Below, in pieces: positions 1 through 5,973 of a DNA stretch of 8,016 bases. Position numbers and translations under genes: made by a program. The stretch's first letter is position 1. Every line of letters begins with the position of its first letter. The notes beneath the pieces were generated by a model. The model searched no databases. It worked only from the letters and a program-made list of their open reading frames with translations, and was not told the origin of the DNA. This DNA is from Elusimicrobiota bacterium (GTDB taxonomy: Bacteria; Elusimicrobiota; Elusimicrobia; FEN-1173), in assembly GCA_003158755.1 (NCBI GenBank), contig PMLF01000146.1:1-8016 (forward strand), given 5' to 3'.

Positions 1-599
1 CCGTCCAGCCCGTCGGTCAGGTTCACGGCATTGGAGGCTCCGATGATCACCGCCAGGCCGAACGTGATGTAGAGCCCTCCCAAGGACAAGATCAGTTCTT
101 TGGAGTAAGGGACCATGACCCTCGTGGCGAACTCGGCGCTGGGCGGGTCGATATAAAGGTAGGTGACCACCGCCAGCGCTCCCGCGAAGATCGCGGTCAT
201 CTTGGCGGTCTCCGAAAGCCCGAACCGGGGATGTTTCATGAGCCACTTTTTATAATCGTCGAGGAATCCCAATAAACCCAGATAGACGGCCGAGATGAGC
301 GTCAACCATACGAACCGGTTGTCCAGCCGCGCCCACAAAAGCGTCGAGGCGACCATGGCGAACAAGATCAAGAGGCCGCCCATCGTCGGGGTTCCCGTTT
401 TGACCAAGTGAGTTTGAGGACCGTACTCCCGGATGGTCTGGGAAATGCGGAGGGTTTTCAGCAGGCGGATGAAGGGGCCACCCAGCAGGAGGACGGTGAA
501 GAGGGAGGTCAGGAAGGCCCCCCCCGAACGGAACGTGATGTATTGGGAAAGATTCAGGGGAGAAAAGAATTCCCGGTATTGGTGAAGGTAATAAAACAT
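1..599 (-). CDS. mraY: Phospho-N-acetylmuramoyl-pentapeptide transferase MraY, N-terminal 199 residues (cut by window edge)
   Basis: MraY is an integral membrane enzyme that transfers phospho-MurNAc-pentapeptide from UDP to undecaprenyl phosphate, making lipid I at the inner face of the cytoplasmic membrane. My translation from the ATG at 599 gives the typical N-terminus MFYYLHQYREFF, then KTGTPTMGG (about residues 67-75), the FLDDYKK motif with the two catalytic aspartates at D114 and D115, and NAVNLTDGLD (residues 190-199), where the window ends. Several hydrophobic segments are visible, for example about 28-47, 76-90, 97-112 and 130-148. The family is usually about 320-370 residues, so roughly 40 percent is missing to the left. 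The start is two bases after the murF stop, and GAGGG at 606-610, inside the end of murF, lies 6 nt before the ATG. Translational coupling with murF is likely. Nothing in the visible part looks damaged. Confidence 0.96.
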   Translation of the reverse strand, partial: MFYYLHQYREFFSPLNLSQYITFRSGGAFLTSLFTVLLLGGPFIRLLKTLRISQTIREYGPQTHLVKTGTPTMGGLLILFAMVASTLLWARLDNRFVWLTLISAVYLGLLGFLDDYKKWLMKHPRFGLSETAKMTAIFAGALAVVTYLYIDPPSAEFATRVMVPYSKELILSLGGLYITFGLAVIIGASNAVNLTDGLD

Positions 600-601
600 T
601 C

Positions 602-1987
602 TCAGCCCTCGATCAGAGGTTCGTAGACCTCTTCCATTTTAACGCCGCGGGAAGCTTTGAACAAATAGACGCCCCCGTCGGGTTCCTGCGCCAAAGCCTC
701 CCGCAACGAAGTTTTGTCGGCGAAGCATTCCAAAAGGACGGAAGACCCGGAGGGCCAGCCTTCCCGAACCCAGGAACACTCCTCCCCCAAAAAGAAAACC
801 TTGCTCAGATCCAAGCGGCCGGCGAGGGAGCCCAAGGCTCGGTGTTCGTCGGCGGTGGCCGTCCCCAATTCCCGCATGCCGCCCAGGACCGCCACGCGTC
901 GGCGTCCCCCGTAGGCGGCGGCGAAACTTTGCAACGAAACCTTCATGGAGTCGGGGTTCGCGTTGTAGGCGTCGATCACGAAGAGCGCTCCGCCCTTGCC
1001 TCGCCGCGCCTGCATGCGCTGAGCGGGCGGCTGAAACGATTCAAGCCCCCGGACGATATCGTCCAAGGCGACGCCTTCTTCCAAACCTACCACCGCGGCG
1101 GCCAGGGCATTGCTCACATTGAAATACCCGGGCACGGGAATCCAGACGGAAACTGATTTCTCACCCCGAACCGTCAAGTTAAACGCCGTGCCGTCCTTGC
1201 CTTCCCGCGCCAGAGGACGCACATCCAAACCGCGGACGTCGGCCTCCGCCGACAATCCGTAGGTCGTCACGCGGGACTTGGCTCGACTCCTCCTCGAGAG
1301 GATTCGCGGATCGTCGGCGTTCAGCACCGCCAATCCGTCCGAAGGAAGAGCGTCCACTAATTCCCATTTGGCGTCGGCCACGCCTTCCTGAGTTCCAAAA
1401 GTCAGGAGATGGGCGCGGCCGACATTGGTGAGGACTCCCGTCCGGGGCTTCGCCACCGACGCCAACGCGGCGATGTCGCCTTTCTCCGACGCCCCCATCT
1501 CGAAGACGGCGTGGGTATGCCGCGGCTCCAACTCCATCACCATCAGCGGCAGACCGATGCGGCTGTTGTGGTTTCCGGTCGAAGCGAAAACGGTATTCCC
1601 GCCGACGGAAAGGACGCGGGAGATCATCTCCTTGGTGGTTGTCTTGCCGTTGGAACCCGTCACCCCCGTGACGCGAGACGAAGACGAGGCGCGGTGCCGG
1701 CGGGCGACGTCCTGCAAAGCCGCGACGGCGTCCGGGACGCGAAGGACGGGAACTCCCGAGGGAAGATCGGCGACGTCCCGCGTCACGATCGCCCCCGACG
1801 CCCCGTTCTTCAGGGCCACGGCCGCGAAATCGTTCCCATCGCTTCGTTCGCCCTTGATCGCCACGAAGACGTCACCGGGTTTCACCCCCCGGGAATCGAT
1901 GGCGAACCGTTCCGCCGGGGCCGAGGGATCGCCGGACAACAGGCGCCCCCTCGTGATCCGGGCCAATTCGCCGAACGTTAATAACAA
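602..1987 (-). CDS. murF: UDP-N-acetylmuramoyl-tripeptide--D-alanyl-D-alanine ligase MurF
   Basis: MurF is the cytoplasmic ATP-dependent ligase that adds D-Ala-D-Ala to UDP-MurNAc-tripeptide, the last soluble step of precursor synthesis. The 461-residue product has the normal length. It shows the N-terminal Mur ligase domain (IDSRGVKPGDVFVAIKGE, about 30-47), the ATP-binding loop GVTGSNGKTT (108-117), TGNHNSRIGLP (137-147), the central-domain FEMGASEKGDI (162-172), the NALAA hinge region near 293, and the C-terminal IDAYNANPDSM (338-348) and KASRGVKMEEV (444-454). The start is TTG at 1985-1987. An in-frame stop lies four codons upstream (2000-2002), no ATG or GTG lies between, and GAGG at 1995-1998 is 7 nt away. 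It is the one gene in the cluster preceded by a large palindrome (1996-2125), which overlaps its ribosome binding site. Identity is certain; the exact start is strongly but not absolutely supported. Confidence 0.97.
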   Translation of the reverse strand: MLLTFGELARITRGRLLSGDPSAPAERFAIDSRGVKPGDVFVAIKGERSDGNDFAAVALKNGASGAIVTRDVADLPSGVPVLRVPDAVAALQDVARRHRASSSSRVTGVTGSNGKTTTKEMISRVLSVGGNTVFASTGNHNSRIGLPLMVMELEPRHTHAVFEMGASEKGDIAALASVAKPRTGVLTNVGRAHLLTFGTQEGVADAKWELVDALPSDGLAVLNADDPRILSRRSRAKSRVTTYGLSAEADVRGLDVRPLAREGKDGTAFNLTVRGEKSVSVWIPVPGYFNVSNALAAAVVGLEEGVALDDIVRGLESFQPPAQRMQARRGKGGALFVIDAYNANPDSMKVSLQSFAAAYGGRRRVAVLGGMRELGTATADEHRALGSLAGRLDLSKVFFLGEECSWVREGWPSGSSVLLECFADKTSLREALAQEPDGGVYLFKASRGVKMEEVYEPLIEG

Positions 1988-1994
1988 AAAAAGG

Positions 1995-1998
1995 CCTC
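1995..1998 (-). promoter_or_regulatory. murF ribosome binding site, overlapping the outer stem of a palindrome
   Basis: The minus strand reads ACGAGG and then seven bases before the TTG start of murF. Most of this core (ACGAG, 1996-2000) is also the last segment of the outer stem of the 1996-2125 inverted repeat, so folding of that stem would hide the site from ribosomes. Confidence 0.6.
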
Positions 1999-2125
1999 GT
2001 TAGCCGCCCGAAGCACCCGGCGGACCTTGGGGGGGAACCATAGCCGAAGAGATGGTGGGGCCACCGTAGAGCTCGGCGCCTCTGGCGCCGAGCGTGTCCG
2101 ACGGGTGCTTCGGGCGGCCGACGAG
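1996..2125 (-). repeat. 130-bp imperfect palindrome filling the murE-murF gap (structured element or attenuator)
   Basis: The outer arms 1996-2025 and 2096-2125 are inverted repeats pairing at 27 of 30 positions. They include an unbroken 17-bp block (2003-2019 with 2102-2118). Inside the arms, 2071-2093 is a perfect 10-bp hairpin with a 3-nt loop (GCTCGGCGCC arm). A weaker stem or two can form at 2037-2065 (for example ACCAT with ATGGT, or GGTGG with CCACC). The RNA could therefore fold like a cloverleaf. The element begins four bases after the murE stop and ends at the murF ribosome binding site. On the minus strand the outer stem is followed by GCC and a run of seven T (1986-1992), which looks like an intrinsic terminator placed directly on the murF start. 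I see no target-site duplication and no transposase. A MITE-like insertion, an attenuator, or both are possible. Confidence 0.8.
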
Positions 2126-2129
2126 CTCC

Positions 2130-3599
2130 TCACAAAGAAGCCAGGACCTGCCGCGCCGTTTCTCGGTCGTCCATTTTTTCGGAATGGTCCTTGAATATCT
2201 GAACGGTCTCGTGGCCCTTGCCGGCCAGGAGGACGACATCACCGGGCCGGGCCCAGCGGATCGCCCGATCGATGGCTTCCCTCCGGTCCAAGACCACCTC
2301 GTAGTGGGAGCCGCCCGCGCGCCGGGCACCGACCTCGACGTCCAGGGCGATCTTGGCGGGGTCCTCGGAACGGGGGTTGTCGCTGGTGATGATCACATGA
2401 TCCGCCATTTTCATGGCCGTCTCACCCATGACGGGACGTTTGGAGCGGTCCCGGTCGCCACCGCAACCGAAGAGGACGAGAAGCCTGCCGGTGGTCAGCG
2501 GGCGGAGAGTCTCCAAGACGTTTCTCAGGGCGTCGTCCTTGTGAGCGTAGTCGACGAAAACGCCGAAGGGGATTTCCTTTCCGGGAACGGTGACGCGTTC
2601 CAGACGTCCCGGGACACCGGGCATATGGGATAACGCCTCCCGCACGACGTCGAAGGGGACCTCCAGCAAGAGGGCCGCCGCCGAGGCGGCCAGGGCGTTG
2701 GAGACGTTGAACCGTCCGACAAGGGGCAACCGCGCCGAACCCCGTCCCGCCGGCGTCTCCAAATCGAAAGTGCTCCCGCCCGCGTCCGCCGCCAAATCCC
2801 GCGCCGCAACGTCGGCGGGATTTCGAAGGCCGAACGACAGGGAGCGCCCTCGGATCCTTTCCCGCATCCGCGAAGCCGCCGGGTCGTCGGCGTTGACGAC
2901 CCCGCCGCGCGGCGACGGCGAACGCGCCAGCAAATCGAAGATCCGGGATTTGGCCAGAAAATACGACTCCATGTTTTTATGGTAATCGAGATGCTCGGGG
3001 GTCAGGTTCAGGAACACCGCCACGGCGAAATCCACGTCTTCGACGCGGCCCAAGGACAGCGAATGGCTGGAAACTTCCATGACGGGGTGGGTGACCCCGT
3101 CAGCTTTCATGGCGGCCAGGAGGCGTTGGATGTCGCCCGCCATGGGAGTCGTGTTGGGAGCGGACTCCCTTTTTCCCGCCCAGCGATATTCCACGGTGCC
3201 GATCACGCCCGCCGATTTCCCCGCCGCCGACAAGATCCGCTCCAGCATGTAGGTGACGGTCGTCTTGCCGCTGGTCCCGGTGACGCCGGTCACGGTCATG
3301 CCTCGGGATGGACGCCCGTAGAAACGGGAGGCCAACGTGGAAATGACCCTATCGACCGAGGGCACGACGGCCACCGGCAGGGAAACCGCGAGAGGACGTT
3401 CCGCCAGGACCGCCGCGACTCCGGCATGGGCCGTTTCCAGGACGTGGTCGTGACCGTCGTGGTGGAGCCCCTTCACGGCGACGAAGAGGTCTCCCCTCGC
3501 CGCCTTGCGGGAGTCGAAGCAAAGGCCGCCGATCTCGGGATCGCCCTCGGTCCCGCCGCGGGTCCAGGGGATGCCTTGAAGAAGTTCGCTCAGTTTCAT
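2130..3599 (-). CDS. murE: UDP-N-acetylmuramoyl-L-alanyl-D-glutamate--2,6-diaminopimelate ligase MurE
   Basis: MurE is the cytoplasmic ATP-dependent ligase that adds the third stem-peptide residue to UDP-MurNAc-L-Ala-D-Glu. The 489-residue product has full family length. Visible motifs are DSRKAARGDLFVAVKG (about 29-44), the ATP loop GVTGTSGKTT (105-114), NTTPMAGDIQ (149-158), MEVSSHSLSLGRV (174-186), LTPEHLDYH (199-207), the lysine usually carbamylated in this family at K217 (FLAKSRIF), VDYAHKDDAL (349-358), FGCGGDRDRSKRP (377-389) and GKGHE (460-464). The specificity motif is DNPR (407-410), which in this family marks meso-diaminopimelate rather than lysine. Residue 354 is K in YAHKDDAL where T is most common. 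The ATG is one base after the ftsI stop, so coupled translation is likely; GGGG at 3610-3613 is only a weak binding site. The 3' end runs straight into the palindrome at 1996-2125. Confidence 0.97.
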   Translation of the reverse strand: MKLSELLQGIPWTRGGTEGDPEIGGLCFDSRKAARGDLFVAVKGLHHDGHDHVLETAHAGVAAVLAERPLAVSLPVAVVPSVDRVISTLASRFYGRPSRGMTVTGVTGTSGKTTVTYMLERILSAAGKSAGVIGTVEYRWAGKRESAPNTTPMAGDIQRLLAAMKADGVTHPVMEVSSHSLSLGRVEDVDFAVAVFLNLTPEHLDYHKNMESYFLAKSRIFDLLARSPSPRGGVVNADDPAASRMRERIRGRSLSFGLRNPADVAARDLAADAGGSTFDLETPAGRGSARLPLVGRFNVSNALAASAAALLLEVPFDVVREALSHMPGVPGRLERVTVPGKEIPFGVFVDYAHKDDALRNVLETLRPLTTGRLLVLFGCGGDRDRSKRPVMGETAMKMADHVIITSDNPRSEDPAKIALDVEVGARRAGGSHYEVVLDRREAIDRAIRWARPGDVVLLAGKGHETVQIFKDHSEKMDDRETARQVLASL

Positions 3600-3600
3600 G

Positions 3601-5319
3601 TCAAATTTTCCCCGGTTTTTCCGGCGACCGCCGCCGCATCGCCACGGTGATCGTCCGGTCTGATGGAACGCCCAAATACGTCAGCGCGTGCCGCGCGATG
3701 TCGCGAAAGACGGGCCCAGCGTTGTAACCACCCCATTCCGGCCCCTTCGGCTCGTCGAGGACGACGAGGATCGTCAACCGCGGCTTGTCGACCGGGGCGA
3801 AACCGATGAACGAGGCGACGTATTTCTTTTCCGAATAGGTTCCGGTGGCCGGGTCGAGTTTCTGTGCCGTGCCGGTCTTCCCGGCGGCGCTCCAGCCGTC
3901 CAGCCGGGCGTCCTTCCCGGTTCCGCGAAGGACCACTCCCTCCAAAATTTTCCGAAGGGTCGACGCCGTTTCGGGGGAAACGACCCTTCGCACCACCGTC
4001 CCCGACTCCCAGCGCTTCGTCCGGCCCGAAGCGTCCCGCGCTTCTCGAAAAACCCTCGGTTCCAGGAGGACCCCTCCGTTGGCGACGGCGCTGTAGGCGG
4101 CCACCAATTGCAGCGCCGTCACTCCGATCTCCTGCCCGAAGGAAAGCACCGGGAGCGACGTCTTGCTCCACCGGTTCGGCGGCCGAAGCAAACCCGGCCC
4201 TTCGCCGGGGATCTCGGAACCCGTCCGAGCGCCGAAACCGAACGCCCGTACATAATCGTAGAACTTTTCCTTGCCCAACCTTAAACCCACTTTCGCCAAG
4301 CCTATGTTGGAAGAATCCTCCATGCACTGAGTAAACGTCAGCAACCCCTTGGGCTCGTGGTCCCGGATCGTCCGGTTCAGAAATTTCCAATGCCCTCTCT
4401 CACAATTGAACACCTCTTGGGGGCGCACGATGCCTTCCTCCAAGGCCGCCGCCGCGGTGACCACTTTAAAAGTGGACCCGGGCTCAAAGTTCCACTGGGC
4501 GGCGGGGATGGTCAGCGACCGAAGGTCCCGGGGCCTTTCTCCCGGAGTAAAGGTCGGCGGGCGGCTGGCCAGCGCCAATATTTCTCCCGTCCAGGGGTCC
4601 TGAATGATGACGACGCCCGCCTTCGCACGGGAGCGGACCATCCCCTCCTCCAGCTCCCGCTCGGCGATGAACTGCAGGGTCCGGTCCAAGGTCAACCGCA
4701 CCCACGCTTCGTCCTCCTCTTCTTGGACGGGCGTCAGGGAGAGGTCTCTCCCCCGGGCGTCCTTCAGGGCGCGCCTCGCCTCCCCCTTCTCTACGAGCGT
4801 ATCGTCGAAAACGTTCTCCAAACCGGACAGTCCCCGTCCGTCGTCTCCGACGTATCCCAAGAGCGACGCCGCCAGACAGCCGTTGGGATAGGAGCGTTGG
4901 TACTCCCATTTGAGACCGACTCCGAATAAATTGACCTTTTCCACGGCCTGGGCCCGCTCGACGGGAAGGAAGCGGCGGAGCCATACGAAGGAACCGTCGG
5001 CGCCCCGGATCTTGTCCGCGAGTTCTCGCGCGGATACGCCCAGCAGATCCGCCAAGCGGTGGGCCGCGGCTTCCGGACGGGGAAGAAGAGTCGGATCGGC
5101 GTAGCAGGAGGCCGTCCGCACGGACTCGACAAGTACGCGGCCGTCCCGGTCGAGTATGGGTCCGCGCCGGGGCGCGGGCTGAATAACCCGGGACGATTGC
5201 TGCTCGACCCGGGCCGTCAGCTCGTCGTGCCGCCATATTTGTAAATAGGCCAACCGACCGAGGACGGACGCGAAGGCCCCAGTCATTAGGATGTGAACGA
5301 GTATCAAGCGGAAACGCAT
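3601..5319 (-). CDS. ftsI: Septal peptidoglycan transpeptidase FtsI (class B penicillin-binding protein 3)
   Basis: FtsI is the membrane-anchored DD-transpeptidase that cross-links septal peptidoglycan as a partner of FtsW and the FtsQLB complex. The 572-residue product has a short cytoplasmic start and one N-terminal membrane segment (about 5-25, LILVHILMTGAFASVLGRLA). A PBP dimerisation domain follows (RRGPILDRDGRVLVES, 51-66; GLSGLENVFDD, 163-173), then the transpeptidase domain with STFK (nucleophile S282, K285), SSN (336-338) and KTGTAQ (481-486). No PASTA repeats follow, unlike the sporulation-type relatives. The gene order ftsL-ftsI-murE favours FtsI over an elongation PBP2. The ATG at 5319 is the first in frame and gives the right amount of protein before the membrane segment, but its leader is pyrimidine-rich with no recognisable Shine-Dalgarno sequence. 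The ATG at residue 12 would truncate the membrane anchor and is less likely. Confidence 0.95.
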   Translation of the reverse strand: MRFRLILVHILMTGAFASVLGRLAYLQIWRHDELTARVEQQSSRVIQPAPRRGPILDRDGRVLVESVRTASCYADPTLLPRPEAAAHRLADLLGVSARELADKIRGADGSFVWLRRFLPVERAQAVEKVNLFGVGLKWEYQRSYPNGCLAASLLGYVGDDGRGLSGLENVFDDTLVEKGEARRALKDARGRDLSLTPVQEEEDEAWVRLTLDRTLQFIAERELEEGMVRSRAKAGVVIIQDPWTGEILALASRPPTFTPGERPRDLRSLTIPAAQWNFEPGSTFKVVTAAAALEEGIVRPQEVFNCERGHWKFLNRTIRDHEPKGLLTFTQCMEDSSNIGLAKVGLRLGKEKFYDYVRAFGFGARTGSEIPGEGPGLLRPPNRWSKTSLPVLSFGQEIGVTALQLVAAYSAVANGGVLLEPRVFREARDASGRTKRWESGTVVRRVVSPETASTLRKILEGVVLRGTGKDARLDGWSAAGKTGTAQKLDPATGTYSEKKYVASFIGFAPVDKPRLTILVVLDEPKGPEWGGYNAGPVFRDIARHALTYLGVPSDRTITVAMRRRSPEKPGKI

Positions 5320-5348
5320 GAGATAGTGGGAAAGGAGAAAACGGTGGA

Positions 5349-5371
5349 CGGCTCCGAACCGTTCGGGGCCG
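5349..5371 (-). other. Hairpin between ftsL and ftsI
   Basis: Arms 5349-5358 and 5362-5371 can pair over 10 positions with a single mismatch, around a 3-nt loop. On the minus strand the hairpin is followed by pyrimidine-rich sequence including TTTTCTCCTTTCCC up to the ftsI start. It may be a weak attenuator or simply leader structure for a gene lacking a clear Shine-Dalgarno site. The stem is GC-rich and short, so chance is possible. Confidence 0.4.
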
Positions 5372-5377
5372 GAGAAG

Positions 5378-5674
5378 TCATTCCGTCGTTTCTCCTTTTT
5401 CAGGGACCAAGACGATTTGATCGGGAGAAGGGACTTGGAGATGGAACCGCTCCCGGGCGGTCCGATCCAGCCGGTCGAGGGACAAACTCTCGTGCAACCG
5501 CCGGTCGAGGCTTTGTTCGTTTTTCTTTAGATCCTCCCAGCGGACCCGCAAGCGTTGATCTTGGTAGCTCCACCGGACGGCCTGAACGTTGAACCATGCG
5601 GAGACGAGGGACAGGGCCGTGAAGGCCAGGAAACCCGCCGCCGCCCACTCGATGCGGGATTTTCGCAACGGCAT
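5378..5674 (-). CDS. ftsL: Cell division protein FtsL (small bitopic septal protein)
   Basis: FtsL is a small bitopic membrane protein that forms the FtsQLB complex and activates FtsWI at the septum. The 98-residue product from the ATG at 5674 has a basic cytoplasmic tip (MPLRKSR), one membrane segment (about 10-30), a polar helical stretch with coiled-coil character (about 36-72), and a tail ARERFHLQVPSPDQIVLV (73-90) that resembles the end of FtsL proteins. Sequence conservation in this family is low, so the call rests on topology, length and its place between rsmH and ftsI. GGGAGG at 5679-5684 supports this start. The reading frame stays open upstream to about 5917, and an in-frame ATG at 5686 also exists, but that extra stretch looks like noncoding structured DNA and has no binding site. 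A 58-nt gap separates it from ftsI. Confidence 0.82.
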   Translation of the reverse strand: MPLRKSRIEWAAAGFLAFTALSLVSAWFNVQAVRWSYQDQRLRVRWEDLKKNEQSLDRRLHESLSLDRLDRTARERFHLQVPSPDQIVLVPEKGETTE

Positions 5675-5678
5675 CGGT

Positions 5679-5684
5679 CCTCCC
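5679..5684 (-). promoter_or_regulatory. ftsL ribosome binding site (decides the start)
   Basis: The minus strand reads GGGAGG, then ACCG, then ATG at 5674. It is the best Shine-Dalgarno match in the neighbourhood and selects the 98-residue FtsL over longer readings. The same bases overlap an upstream in-frame ATG at 5684-5686, which has no binding site of its own. Confidence 0.7.
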
Positions 5685-5695
5685 ATAAAATGGTT

Positions 5696-5734
5696 GGTGG
5701 GGAGGAAGAAGGGAATCCCTTCTCCCTCCCCACC
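5696..5734 (-). other. Long hairpin just upstream of the ftsL ribosome binding site
   Basis: Arms 5696-5713 and 5717-5734 are 18 bases each and complementary at 17 positions, around the loop 5714-5716. In the minus-strand RNA the hairpin ends 11 bases before GGGAGG, with a short TTTT (5687-5690) in between. It could be a translational control element, an mRNA end-stabilising stem after processing, or an imperfect terminator. Which one cannot be told from sequence. Confidence 0.6.
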
Positions 5735-5796
5735 GCATCGCGTTGCAGCCCTGGTTGAAAACTCGAACGCCCGATGAAAATAGGCGCCCGGAAAAG

Positions 5797-5831
5797 GGGT
5801 GGGGCTCCCCGCCGAGTGAGAAGCCCCTCCC
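5797..5831 (-). repeat. Intergenic hairpin repeat, copy 3 (nearest ftsL)
   Basis: This 35-nt unit has arms 5797-5810 and 5818-5831, pairing at 13 of 14 positions including G-T wobbles on the minus strand. The 7-nt loop reads ACTCGGC on the minus strand. It shares loop, size and geometry with the units at 5882-5916 and 5932-5966, while the stem sequences differ. Confidence 0.65.
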
Positions 5832-5852
5832 ATCGTGTTGTCATCGTGTTGA
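5831..5852. repeat. Tandem 11-bp direct repeat
   Basis: CATCGTGTTGT at 5831-5841 is followed at once by CATCGTGTTGA at 5842-5852, identical in ten of eleven bases. It abuts the hairpin repeat at 5797-5831. It could be a protein-binding site with one-helical-turn spacing or simple slippage; no function is recognised. Confidence 0.6.
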
Positions 5853-5881
5853 CAAATAATGGGCGGATACGCTCGCCCCGG

Positions 5882-5916
5882 TGAAGAAGTTTCCCGCCGA
5901 GAGAGAAACTCCTTCA
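5882..5916 (-). repeat. Intergenic hairpin repeat, copy 2
   Basis: This 35-nt unit has arms 5882-5895 and 5903-5916 that pair at all 14 positions with two G-T wobbles. The 7-nt loop is TCTCGGC on the minus strand. The stem is AT-richer than copy 3 and unrelated in sequence to it, but the arm and loop lengths are identical. Confidence 0.65.
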
Positions 5917-5931
5917 AGACCGCAATATTCG

Positions 5932-5966
5932 GCCGGGATGTCTCCGCCGAGTTGAGACACCCCGGT
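5932..5966 (-). repeat. Intergenic hairpin repeat, copy 1 (next to the rsmH stop)
   Basis: The 12-bp stem is formed by 5933-5944 with 5954-5965 and has one G-T wobble. The central seven bases read ACTCGGC on the minus strand, matching copy 3. Counting arms as in the other copies gives the same 14+7+14 layout, with a mismatch at the loop-closing and outermost positions. It starts eight bases after the rsmH stop codon and has no T run after it, so it does not look like a terminator. Confidence 0.65.
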
Positions 5967-5973
5967 CAAATTC

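Noticed and set aside
1409..2003. Long plus-strand open frames (about 190 codons) opposite murF
   Set aside because: They lie wholly antisense to a complete MurF, have low-complexity R/P/G-rich translations and no recognisable domain. They are shadows of GC-rich coding sequence.
1996..2125. tRNA or tmRNA reading of the cloverleaf-like palindrome
   Set aside because: There is no T-loop or anticodon arm pattern and no CCA-type acceptor end; the long outer stem is far beyond a tRNA acceptor.
2000..2329. Small 109-codon minus-strand frame across the murE-murF gap
   Set aside because: It overlaps the end of murE in another frame and passes through the palindrome; there is no sign of a conserved protein.
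2979..3650. Plus-strand open frame of 223 codons opposite murE
   Set aside because: It is antisense to conserved MurE motifs, has no ribosome binding site of note and its composition is typical of an antisense frame.
3596..4390. Minus-strand 264-codon frame inside ftsI
   Set aside because: It overlaps the FtsI transpeptidase domain in another frame; the FtsI frame holds all the catalytic motifs.
5849..5854. TTGACA on the plus strand in the rsmH-ftsL gap
   Set aside because: At the right spacing there is only GC-rich CTCGCC, and downstream the strand is antisense to rsmH.
5675..5917. N-terminal extension of FtsL to 179 residues
   Set aside because: The extension has no ribosome binding site, crosses the hairpin repeats, and its residues look like translated noncoding DNA. 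GGGAGG supports the ATG at 5674.
5797..5966. CRISPR array
   Set aside because: The three units share only the loop, their stems differ, the spacing is irregular (85 and 50 bases), and there are no cas genes in the window.
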